NCBI RefSeq assembly: GCF_036013915.1
Contig: NZ_CP107900.1
Span: forward strand, 62,001 to 126,000
Direction: 5' to 3'
DNA from: Streptomyces sp. NBC_00464
GTDB lineage: Bacteria; Actinomycetota; Actinomycetes; Streptomycetales; Streptomycetaceae
DNA length: 64,000 nt
Under the pieces are notes generated by a model. The model saw only the letters and a program-made list of their open reading frames with translations. It was not told where the DNA came from and made no database searches. Positions 17,743-24,556 of this stretch are shown here, one piece after another; within the stretch, counting starts at the first letter, position 1; each line of letters starts with the position of its first letter. Position numbers and translations under genes: made by a program.

Positions 17743-18055
17743 CTTCCTTTACTTGAGGTTGAGTGGGTGGGAGTCCAGTCATACGCATGAGAGTGAGGCC
17801 GTCGAAGTCCTCGGGAACGCGGCGGCGGGTACCCGCAGTACGGATCGTGTAGCCCTGTTCTGTGGGGGCGGGGTGGATCAAGACAGCGGCTCCGTCTTCG
17901 ACGACGTCGGCTACTGAGTTCCAGAGGCTGTCGCGGACGCGCGCCGAGACGCTGCCGACGAAGATTCCTGCGACGACTTCGGTAGTCCAGCGTGAGAGAG
18001 CGCCGCGGAGGTGGTCGGGGACGGCTGTGGTGGCGATGACGAGCAGGGACGGCAT
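17726..18055 (-). CDS. cas2: Cas2 (type I-E), spacer integration subunit
   Basis: 109 residues, opening MPSLLVIATTAVPDHLRGAL with the type I-E motif GIFVGSVSARVRDSLW. Cas2e dimers bridge two Cas1 dimers in the integration complex. It is the last cas gene, starting one base after the cas1 stop (TGAGATG) and ending 17 bases before array 1. Confidence 0.95.
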   Translation of the reverse strand: MPSLLVIATTAVPDHLRGALSRWTTEVVAGIFVGSVSARVRDSLWNSVADVVEDGAAVLIHPAPTEQGYTIRTAGTRRRVPEDFDGLTLMRMTGLPPTQPQVKEVQTPG

Positions 18056-18056
18056 C

Positions 18057-19049
18057 TCAGTCTCCGTCGGGTGCGTAGTTGACGCCTGCTTGCAGGGTGC
18101 CGGCTTTGGGATCCCAGAGATGGACTATGCGAACGTCCTGACTCTCGGCGCTGTCGTCGCCGTCACCGATGTCAGACGGGGGTGCGAGGAGGCTCTGGAT
18201 GTCGCGGACGATGCGTGGCAGGAGTCGCAGGAGCCTCAGTTCTTCGCGGAATGAGCGTCGGGCGTCTTGTTCGGGCTGGGGCGATTGGTGGAGGGAGAAG
18301 GCGATGGGAATGGTGGTGGTGGCTTTGTAGAGGTCGGCAACGTCATAGACGAAGGCGTGTTGCTTTCCTGTGTGGACGAAGCCGAGGGCCGGTGAGCAGC
18401 CGAGGGCGAGGATGGCTGCGTGGACGATGCCGTAGAGGCAGGTGTTGGCGGCGGATAAGGCGAGGTTGACGGGGTCTTGAGTGTCCCATTGGTCGGGGTG
18501 GTAGTTGCGTCGGAAGCGGCCGATGCCGTGTTGCTCGGCCTGGATTTTGTAGAGGGATTTCATGCGTTGTCCCTCGAGGCCGCGGAGTTGGTCGAGGGTG
18601 GCGTTGGAGGGTGCCTGGTCGGGGCTGAAGCGCAGGTCGTACATGCGGGTGGCGGTGCTGAGTCGTTGGTTGGGGTCAGCCCAGGCGGTGACTTGACGCT
18701 CCAGCCAGTGGGTGGTGAGGGAGTCGGGCAGGATCGCTGCGTAGGCGCGGACGCCTGTGCTACCGGTGCAGATGACGCTGGTGCCGTGGCGGGCGAGGGT
18801 AGCCAGGGCGCGGGTGGTGATGGATACGCCGGGTCCCAGCAGGAGGCAGGAGAGGGCGGCGGTGGGGAGGTAGACGAGGTCGGTGCGTTCGTGGTTAACG
18901 TCGATGCGGGCGCAGACGCCGGTGTCGTCCTGGACGATGCGGACCTTGTCGAGGTAGAGGAAGGAGAGGGAGTCTGCGATGCGGGGGAGCATGGCGAGCG
19001 TGGGGGCGGCCAGTCGTGTCCGGGCGTCGTTGCCGGATGGGCGGGTCAT
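18057..19049 (-). CDS. cas1: Cas1 (type I-E), spacer integrase
   Basis: 330 residues. The metal-binding catalytic residues are visible as Glu in RGLEGQRMKSLYK, His in GFVHTGKQHAFVYD and Asp in YDVADLYK. It catalyses insertion of new spacers at the leader-repeat junction. It overlaps the cas6e stop by ATGA. The C-terminal ~50 residues, with an acidic GDGDDSAE loop, are longer than the E. coli protein. Confidence 0.95.
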   Translation of the reverse strand: MTRPSGNDARTRLAAPTLAMLPRIADSLSFLYLDKVRIVQDDTGVCARIDVNHERTDLVYLPTAALSCLLLGPGVSITTRALATLARHGTSVICTGSTGVRAYAAILPDSLTTHWLERQVTAWADPNQRLSTATRMYDLRFSPDQAPSNATLDQLRGLEGQRMKSLYKIQAEQHGIGRFRRNYHPDQWDTQDPVNLALSAANTCLYGIVHAAILALGCSPALGFVHTGKQHAFVYDVADLYKATTTIPIAFSLHQSPQPEQDARRSFREELRLLRLLPRIVRDIQSLLAPPSDIGDGDDSAESQDVRIVHLWDPKAGTLQAGVNYAPDGD

Positions 19050-19699
19050 GGGGTGGGTGCGGGCGCGAGGCTGAGGAGGCCGGCGCCGTAGGACTTGCCG
19101 CGGCCGATTCCGGTGAGGACGGCGTTGGTGAGTGCGTGGGTGTCGGTGATGGTGGCGGTGCCGTCGTAGCGGATGAGGCTATGGCGCATGCCGGGTTTCG
19201 CGGTGCGGCTGCGTGCGGGGGCGATGGTGTGGGGGGTGAGCGTGTGGAGTTGCAGGCCGCTGGCGGTGGCGCGGCGTTGCCACCATTGGTCGGCGTCGGG
19301 TCCGCTGAGGGGAAGGGTGCGGCCCCGTTCGTTCTTGCGGTCCAGCGAGAGACGTTCGCGTTTGATGGGGTTGACGACGATGCGGTAGCGGACGCCCAGT
19401 CCGTCGTGGAGGGCCTGGAACATGGGGGCGAGTTCTCGAGTGTCGGCGTTTCCGTAGCCGTGGGGCAGGCCGGCGGTGTTCAGGGGGTGGGCGGCCTGGA
19501 CGAGGAGAGTGTGGCCGTCGTCGTCGGTGTCGAGGCGGTACAGGAGTCCGGTCTGCTGGCGGGCGTGGTCGCCGAGATGGTCGGGCACCATGCGCATGAG
19601 GGTCTTGTGCATCTGGTCGGCGTCGTGGATGTCGCGTTGGACGGCGCGGTGGTGGGGGTTGAGCCGGATGCGGGCGAGGACCGCAGGACTGGGGCTCAT
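19046..19699 (-). CDS. cas6e: Cas6e (CasE), pre-crRNA endonuclease
   Basis: 217 residues. The N-terminal NPHHRAVQRDIHDADQMHK contains the His expected in the active site. The C-terminal Gly-rich RNA-binding loop GIGRGKSYGAGLLSL is typical of the RAMP fold. It cuts the 3' side of the repeat stem and stays bound in Cascade. Overlaps of four bases occur at both ends of the gene. Confidence 0.95.
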   Translation of the reverse strand: MSPSPAVLARIRLNPHHRAVQRDIHDADQMHKTLMRMVPDHLGDHARQQTGLLYRLDTDDDGHTLLVQAAHPLNTAGLPHGYGNADTRELAPMFQALHDGLGVRYRIVVNPIKRERLSLDRKNERGRTLPLSGPDADQWWQRRATASGLQLHTLTPHTIAPARSRTAKPGMRHSLIRYDGTATITDTHALTNAVLTGIGRGKSYGAGLLSLAPAPTP

Positions 19700-20523
19700 G
19701 CGACGGTCTCCTGTGTGTTGAGGGCGTAGCTGATGAGCCGCTCCTGCAGGGGCGGGGTGTCCTGGTGCGAGGGCCGGTTGCCGGTGCCGGTCTGACTGGT
19801 GAGGAGCCGGGCCGGGAGGTGCTCGGTGGTGCGGTACAGCGTGCGTCGGGCGTGGGCTCGGGCGTGCGGGGTGAAACTGACGGGCTGGTCATAGGAGCTG
19901 AGCTGGATCGTCTCCTGACCGCGGTCGTGTGGTGGTGGGGTTTCCCAGTAGAACCGGACCGGCACGGTGCCGTCCTCGTGATCGGTGGGGACGCGGGTGG
20001 CGGGGTCGGGGCTGAGGGGGACGTGGTGGAGGAGCTGTGTAACCGGGTCCGTGCAGTGGGGGCGCAGCAGGAGCGGTTCGTCGGGGATGCAGGAGCGTCG
20101 TCCCAGGTAGGGGGCCCAGTGGGGGGTGGTGAGGGCTTGAGTGATGCGGTTGAGGGTGGTGTCGGGGGCCTGGACGGCGATGACGAAGACGGCGTCGGTG
20201 AGGTAGTCGCGGCGGGTGATGACTGCGGCGCCTTTGTGTTTACCGCCGCTGGTGGCGGCGGTGAGCGGATCGGGCAGTCCGCCGCCGGCGGTGTGGAAGT
20301 CGGTGAGGAGGGTGCCGGGCCGGTCGGCCCTCACGGTGAACACGACGTCGTCGTAGGGGTTGTCGGCCAGGGCGGTGGTGCGGGGGCGGCCCTCGGCGGC
20401 GGCGAACATGCCGAGCAGCCCGGAGCGGGTCGGGAAAGGGGCGGTTTCCCGGGTGGGTGTGAATGCGGAGCGTTCGCCCCAGGACTGCAGGGGGCCGGCC
20501 AGGCGCAGGAGGAGTCCGTTCAC
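19696..20523 (-). CDS. cas5: Cas5e (CasD), Cascade subunit
   Basis: 275 residues starting MNGLLLRLAGPLQSWGERSAF, the hallmark of Cas5e, followed by FPTRSGLLGMFAAAEGR. It caps the 5' handle of the crRNA in Cascade. It overlaps cas7 and cas6e by ATGA, so the three are translationally coupled. Confidence 0.95.
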   Translation of the reverse strand: MNGLLLRLAGPLQSWGERSAFTPTRETAPFPTRSGLLGMFAAAEGRPRTTALADNPYDDVVFTVRADRPGTLLTDFHTAGGGLPDPLTAATSGGKHKGAAVITRRDYLTDAVFVIAVQAPDTTLNRITQALTTPHWAPYLGRRSCIPDEPLLLRPHCTDPVTQLLHHVPLSPDPATRVPTDHEDGTVPVRFYWETPPPHDRGQETIQLSSYDQPVSFTPHARAHARRTLYRTTEHLPARLLTSQTGTGNRPSHQDTPPLQERLISYALNTQETVA

Positions 20524-21647
20524 GGCCGGCTGCCGTGGGCGGTGAGGGCGGCGTCGACGGTTGCTTCGATGAGGCCGGCGAACGAGGGATGTTCTTCGCC
20601 GATCCCTTCGAGGGTGTTACCGCTCACGGCGGCGTGTCCGTGGAAGGGGCGGTGGGCGTCTGCGGTGAGGCGGTGGATGCCGCGGGCGTAGGCGGCCAGT
20701 GCCTGGCGGGAGGGTCCGGAGAATCCTCCGGCGTTGTCGGCGCGCACCGGGGTCTCGAATGCGGCGGCCAGGGAGAGGGGGCGGTGGCGGCGAACGGCCA
20801 GGTAGGCGAGGTCGGGGACAGTGTGCGGGGCGGTGCTGTTCTTCTTGGCCTGGGGCAGTGACATGAGGAACTGTTCGGCGAATGAGGCCAGGACGGTGCG
20901 TGCGGCCTTGGCGTCGCCGTCGAGGTTGGTGATCAGATCGGTGAGGTTGACGGAGGCGAACCGGTAGAAGACGCCGGCGCCAAATTCGGCGGTGTTCAGG
21001 TGGCCGCTGCCGGTCGCGTCCGAGGGAAGCCAGTCGTCCACTGCGGTGAAGTAGTCGCGCTGGGGCTCCGCGGCGTGGGTGGTGAAGGCGTGAGCGACTT
21101 GGGCTGCGCCGTCTACGTTCGCTCCGGGCAGTTCGGCGAGCATGCGGCCCAGGAGGCTGATGGAGGCGGTGCGGCGCTTGAGGATCTCCTCGACGTGTGC
21201 GGGCGGCAACAGGGCACCCGGGTTCTTCTTCCCCAGCCCCTTTTCCAGTGCCTCGCGGTGGAGGGTGCACAGGGTGGTCAGCTCCTCGATGCCGCTCTCG
21301 GGGAGGAAGAGGAGCACGGAGGTGTGGCCGGCCTGCTCGACCTTGAGGGGCTTCTTCGCGCTGGCGGATGCGGCGACCTGGGCTCCGGCGAATGCGGCAA
21401 GGTCCTCGGGCCAGTCCTGGTCGCGGAGCTTTTCTGCGACCTTGACCGGCACCAGCCGGGTGCGGGCGGCCTTCTCCCCCAGGTCGGCCTCGACGCCGTG
21501 ACGGATCACCCGCTTCCAGGACTGGCTGGAGACCCGCAGACGCGACGCGTTGCCGTACTTGACACTCTTCGGTGAACCGAGATCGTCACGGTTCAGATTG
21601 GCAACGGGCACTGACTGCAGTGCGTGGAAATCAGCGAACACGGACAT
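20520..21647 (-). CDS. cas7: Cas7e (CasC/Cse4), Cascade backbone
   Basis: 375 residues opening with FADFHALQSVPVANLNRDDLG, then GNASRLRVSSQSWKRVIR, both typical of Cse4/CasC. Six copies form the crRNA-binding filament and kink the guide at every sixth base. There is a GGAGA site 10 bases before the ATG. A 98-base gap separates it from cse2, the only internal operon gap besides the casA-cse2 one. Confidence 0.95.
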   Translation of the reverse strand: MSVFADFHALQSVPVANLNRDDLGSPKSVKYGNASRLRVSSQSWKRVIRHGVEADLGEKAARTRLVPVKVAEKLRDQDWPEDLAAFAGAQVAASASAKKPLKVEQAGHTSVLLFLPESGIEELTTLCTLHREALEKGLGKKNPGALLPPAHVEEILKRRTASISLLGRMLAELPGANVDGAAQVAHAFTTHAAEPQRDYFTAVDDWLPSDATGSGHLNTAEFGAGVFYRFASVNLTDLITNLDGDAKAARTVLASFAEQFLMSLPQAKKNSTAPHTVPDLAYLAVRRHRPLSLAAAFETPVRADNAGGFSGPSRQALAAYARGIHRLTADAHRPFHGHAAVSGNTLEGIGEEHPSFAGLIEATVDAALTAHGSRP

Positions 21648-21708
21648 CGGGCATCGTCTCCTTAGACGAAAAGTTCTGAGAATGGGGTTCGGGGTACGAC
21701 AGACGGTC

Positions 21709-21742
21709 GCCGGGGCCGGGGCCGGGGCCGGGGCCGGGCGCG
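21709..21742. repeat. GGGGCC hexanucleotide tandem repeat in the cse2-cas7 gap
   Basis: About five GGGGCC units lie immediately after the cse2 stop codon. In the mRNA they read CCCCGG repeats. A short microsatellite in an operon spacer can vary in length. Confidence 0.85.
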
Positions 21743-21745
21743 GCG

Positions 21746-22393
21746 TCAGACGGTCTGTGCGGCGTCGTTGTCAGTGGCGGAGTCGTCGTCGTGCAGGGTG
21801 CTGAAGTAGGACTCCATCCACCGGGTGGCAATCCGGTCCCGGTCGCGGTCCCACCAGGCCAGGTTCTCCAGCAGCACCGGCCAGTCGATCTGCACACCTC
21901 CGCTTTGCAGATGGCGCAGCAGGGAGGGCAGGCGGGTATGCAGGGCCTCGCTGCTCTGGCGGGCCATCAGGTGCAGGTCGGACTCTGCGGTGTTCGGTTT
22001 CATCAGGCGCTTGTTGACCCCGTCGGCCAGGGCGGTGCCCAGGGTCGGCCGCTTCCACCATCCACGCACCGCAACGCCCGTGGCTGGTCCCGGCTCTCCT
22101 TCCTGCCGGTTGGCGGCTTCGGTGTCGCGGGCCAGGCGGGGGCGGTCGGCGATCAGCGCGGCAATGGCGTAGTAGGCCCGTTTGTCGTCGGGGTACAGGT
22201 TGTCGGGCAGTCGCCGGACCAGGTAGGCGTGTGAGCGGGGGCTGCGCTCGACGGGGCGGGCGACCGCGCTGCGCAACGCGGCACGCGCCCGGTGGTCGCG
22301 GGCGCACAGTTCCTTGATGTGGTTCACGTACTTTTCCGAGTAGCGCGGCTCGTCGTCGGTCTGTGGGGGGCCAGTTGGCCGGGTATCAGGCAT
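21746..22393 (-). CDS. cse2: Cse2 (CasB), Cascade small subunit
   Basis: 215 residues from the ATG of MPDTRPTGPPQTDDEP (the frame runs further upstream without support; CGGAG precedes this ATG). Helical, Arg-rich body with DDKRAYYAIAALIADR, GVNKRLMKPNTAESDLHLMA and LLENLAWWDRDRDRIATRW, as in Cse2. Two copies form the belly of Cascade and stabilise the R-loop. Confidence 0.9.
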   Translation of the reverse strand: MPDTRPTGPPQTDDEPRYSEKYVNHIKELCARDHRARAALRSAVARPVERSPRSHAYLVRRLPDNLYPDDKRAYYAIAALIADRPRLARDTEAANRQEGEPGPATGVAVRGWWKRPTLGTALADGVNKRLMKPNTAESDLHLMARQSSEALHTRLPSLLRHLQSGGVQIDWPVLLENLAWWDRDRDRIATRWMESYFSTLHDDDSATDNDAAQTV

Positions 22394-22490
22394 GGGGTCT
22401 CCGTCGGGGCAGGTCAATGACGTGGTGGGCGTCCCGGGCAGCCGGGCTGTTTGCCGGGTGTCACCGAGAGGGCGGAACGGGAGGGGAGGT

Positions 22491-24116
22491 TCAGGCTGCG
22501 GGGGCGGGGCGGGGCACCGCGGTCCGAATGGTCCTGCGGGCCCGGTTGCGGGCCCGGGCGACGCGCACGTCGGCGCGCATGGTGCCGATGGCATCGTCGA
22601 GGGCGTCAAGTGCCGCGTCGGCGAAGGGGCGGTGCGGGGCACTGTTCGCCCCGTCCGTGGTGAGCAGTGTCCAGAAGACCTGCTCGGCACGGGGCCAGAA
22701 CACGGCCAGGGCCCGGCTGTCCCACGGGCCGGGCTTCTTCCGGTCCAGGCGGACTTTCTCCGCCATGTCCTCGCCACCGTCGGTGGTGAGTTTCCAGGCG
22801 AGGCGGGCCGCGAATGACAGCCGGTCGCCGATCTCCTCGGCGGCCTGCCGGCAGGCCCGCACCCGCAAAGCCTGGGCGGCGTCGACGTCCTCCTGCCAGC
22901 CCAGCACCGGCGGGGTGGTGGCCTCGTACCATCCGCTGTCGCGCTGCTGGCCGTCCTGGTCGAAGCCGTAGGCCCGTACCCGCAGCATGGGGGCGATCGA
23001 GCGTGGTACGTCCTGCAGGATCAGCGGCCGTTTCGACTGCCCCGGCACATCCTTCAGGAGCAGCGCGTCCAGGTCCCGCCACAGCGCCCGCCGGCCGTTC
23101 GCGAGCCGCGGGAAGTCCGGGCCCTCACCGTTGCGCGGCCGGTCCAGGACCAGGAACGGGTCACGGACATCGGAAGCGGGTGCATGCGTGGACCACGACA
23201 CATAAGCGTCGCCGACCATCTGATGGCCTGCGGGGACCAGGAGGACGGCGTGACGGGCCCGGCCTGTCAGCAGATGCCCAGGCCACGTGGCGGGCGCGGC
23301 CGGGCCCAGGGGATCGGGAAGCGCATCGGCCTCCCACGGGCAGGCGTCGTCCTCATCCGCATCCACTCCCCCCGCACCCGGGACCGGGACGGAAAGGACG
23401 AGGGAAGTGAACAGGTCCGGTGCCCACGGATGGAAGGACACCGTCTTGCGCAACGGGCCCGCATCCCCGCTGCCCGCCCGCTCAGCGGTGATCTGTCGCG
23501 GCGTGCACTGCCCGGCGGGGCCGTAATAGAGCTGGCCGATCAGATGCCACAGCGCCTCCGCAGCCGGAACGGGAACAGGATCACCGTCATTGAAGTGCCC
23601 GAACAGAACGGCACCGTTCACACCCGTCGGACGACCGAAAACAAGCTTATTGATCCCTGACGGGTTCGGCTTGCCCTTCTTGTCCACGCACTGCTCGACC
23701 AGCCGGGGATCCTGCAGGAACGGCCGCACCGGGTCGAACACATCGAACCGTCCCGCCAGCGCCACGTCATCGAAGTACGCATCCACCGCGTCCGCGTCGA
23801 ACCGGCCGGCCTCGAGCACCTGGGCACGCAGCCGGACCCAGTCCTCCACGTCCTCGGCTACATCAACGTCATCAAGGCGGACCCCGCCATGGCTGGCGAT
23901 ACGCGCCGTGAGAGCGGCAAGAATCCGCAGGAGCCCCGAAGCGGACGGCGGTAACGGAACCTCCAGATCCACGATCTCGTGCGCCCGCCGGAACAGCTCT
24001 CTCAGCCCCAGCCGCACCGACCGCTCCCCCACCGCGCCGGCCTGCACCGGCTCACGCAGCCGCACCGGAATCCACGGCTCATCACGCACATCGAAACCCA
24101 CAAAAACCTCCCCCAT
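22491..24116 (-). CDS. casA: Cse1 (CasA/Cas8e), PAM-recognising Cascade large subunit
   Basis: 541 residues from the ATG of MGEVFVGFDVRDEPWIPVRL; an ATG two codons upstream is also possible. FDVRDEPWIPV and the LRELFRRAHEIVDLEVPLPP segment are standard Cse1 signatures, and length matches the family. It recognises the PAM and recruits Cas3. First gene of the Cascade operon, with a long (about 180-base) leader in which the promoter and the mini-CRISPR target lie. Confidence 0.93.
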   Translation of the reverse strand: MGEVFVGFDVRDEPWIPVRLREPVQAGAVGERSVRLGLRELFRRAHEIVDLEVPLPPSASGLLRILAALTARIASHGGVRLDDVDVAEDVEDWVRLRAQVLEAGRFDADAVDAYFDDVALAGRFDVFDPVRPFLQDPRLVEQCVDKKGKPNPSGINKLVFGRPTGVNGAVLFGHFNDGDPVPVPAAEALWHLIGQLYYGPAGQCTPRQITAERAGSGDAGPLRKTVSFHPWAPDLFTSLVLSVPVPGAGGVDADEDDACPWEADALPDPLGPAAPATWPGHLLTGRARHAVLLVPAGHQMVGDAYVSWSTHAPASDVRDPFLVLDRPRNGEGPDFPRLANGRRALWRDLDALLLKDVPGQSKRPLILQDVPRSIAPMLRVRAYGFDQDGQQRDSGWYEATTPPVLGWQEDVDAAQALRVRACRQAAEEIGDRLSFAARLAWKLTTDGGEDMAEKVRLDRKKPGPWDSRALAVFWPRAEQVFWTLLTTDGANSAPHRPFADAALDALDDAIGTMRADVRVARARNRARRTIRTAVPRPAPAA

Positions 24117-24274
24117 CCGCATCGAGCGCAGCCGACGGCAATGCCTCCCGGGCCACGGTTGAGGAGGCCGGGTCAACGCAGGCGCAGTCAAGCACCCGCC
24201 ACTGACAACGCGGTTGGTGTCAGGGCGTGTTGGCGACTCAAGCACATAAGGCGACCCCGTGAAGAAATATCTGG

Positions 24275-24309
24275 AAGGTTCGCCTTGGAGTGGTTTATGC
24301 ATGGTAGGA
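24275..24309 (+). promoter_or_regulatory. Predicted Cascade target (AAG PAM plus protospacer) in the casA promoter
   Basis: AAG at 24275-24277 is followed by a 32-base site. Compared with the mini-CRISPR spacer (24487-24518), positions 1-17 match except 6, 9 and 12, while only 1 of positions 18-32 matches. The site covers the TACCAT -10-like box of casA. Confidence 0.7.
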
Positions 24310-24335
24310 AGCCTTTTACGTACCGCGACCGTCAA
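24301..24335 (-). promoter_or_regulatory. Candidate casA (Cascade operon) promoter
   Basis: On the minus strand a TTGACG at 24335-24330 and TACCAT at 24306-24301 (TANNNT-type -10) are visible, but their spacing (23 bases) is longer than ideal, so only one may be used. The region is notably AT-rich for this genome. Confidence 0.4.
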
Positions 24336-24457
24336 ACACGACACGGCGACACAACAACCTCAGAAGTCGCTCACGAACCAATTACCCTGCTGGGCCACCG
24401 ATGGAGCGCGAGCAGCCATCCGGGTGTCCGGCCCGCAGCAACCCCCGACCGGGGCAG

Positions 24458-24547
24458 CGAATCCTTGCCGCCGCAGGGGTGATCCCGTTCGACTCGGGGT
24501 GGTCACGTTCACCTCTACCCCTTCCCCGCCGATGCGGGGGCGCCGGC
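24458..24547 (+). CRISPR. Degenerate mini-CRISPR (two pseudo-repeats, one spacer), CreR-like
   Basis: Pseudo-repeat 1 (24458-24486) matches the array 2 repeat at 20 of 29 positions and pseudo-repeat 2 (24519-24547) at 18 of 29, both without gaps. The spacer is exactly 32 bases (24487-24518), so the unit has the same 61-base period as the main arrays. Repeat 2 keeps the stem with loop CGAT. Repeat 1 keeps a stem with C-G changed to T-A plus one G-T wobble. It lies between cas3 and casA and has the orientation of array 2. Function as a Cascade-guiding regulatory RNA is inferred from its spacer match at 24278. Confidence 0.8.
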
Positions 24548-24556
24548 CCGACCGGC

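Noticed and set aside
24232..24245. CGACTC near 24236 as an alternative target of the mini-CRISPR
   Set aside because: Six matching bases, no suitable PAM.
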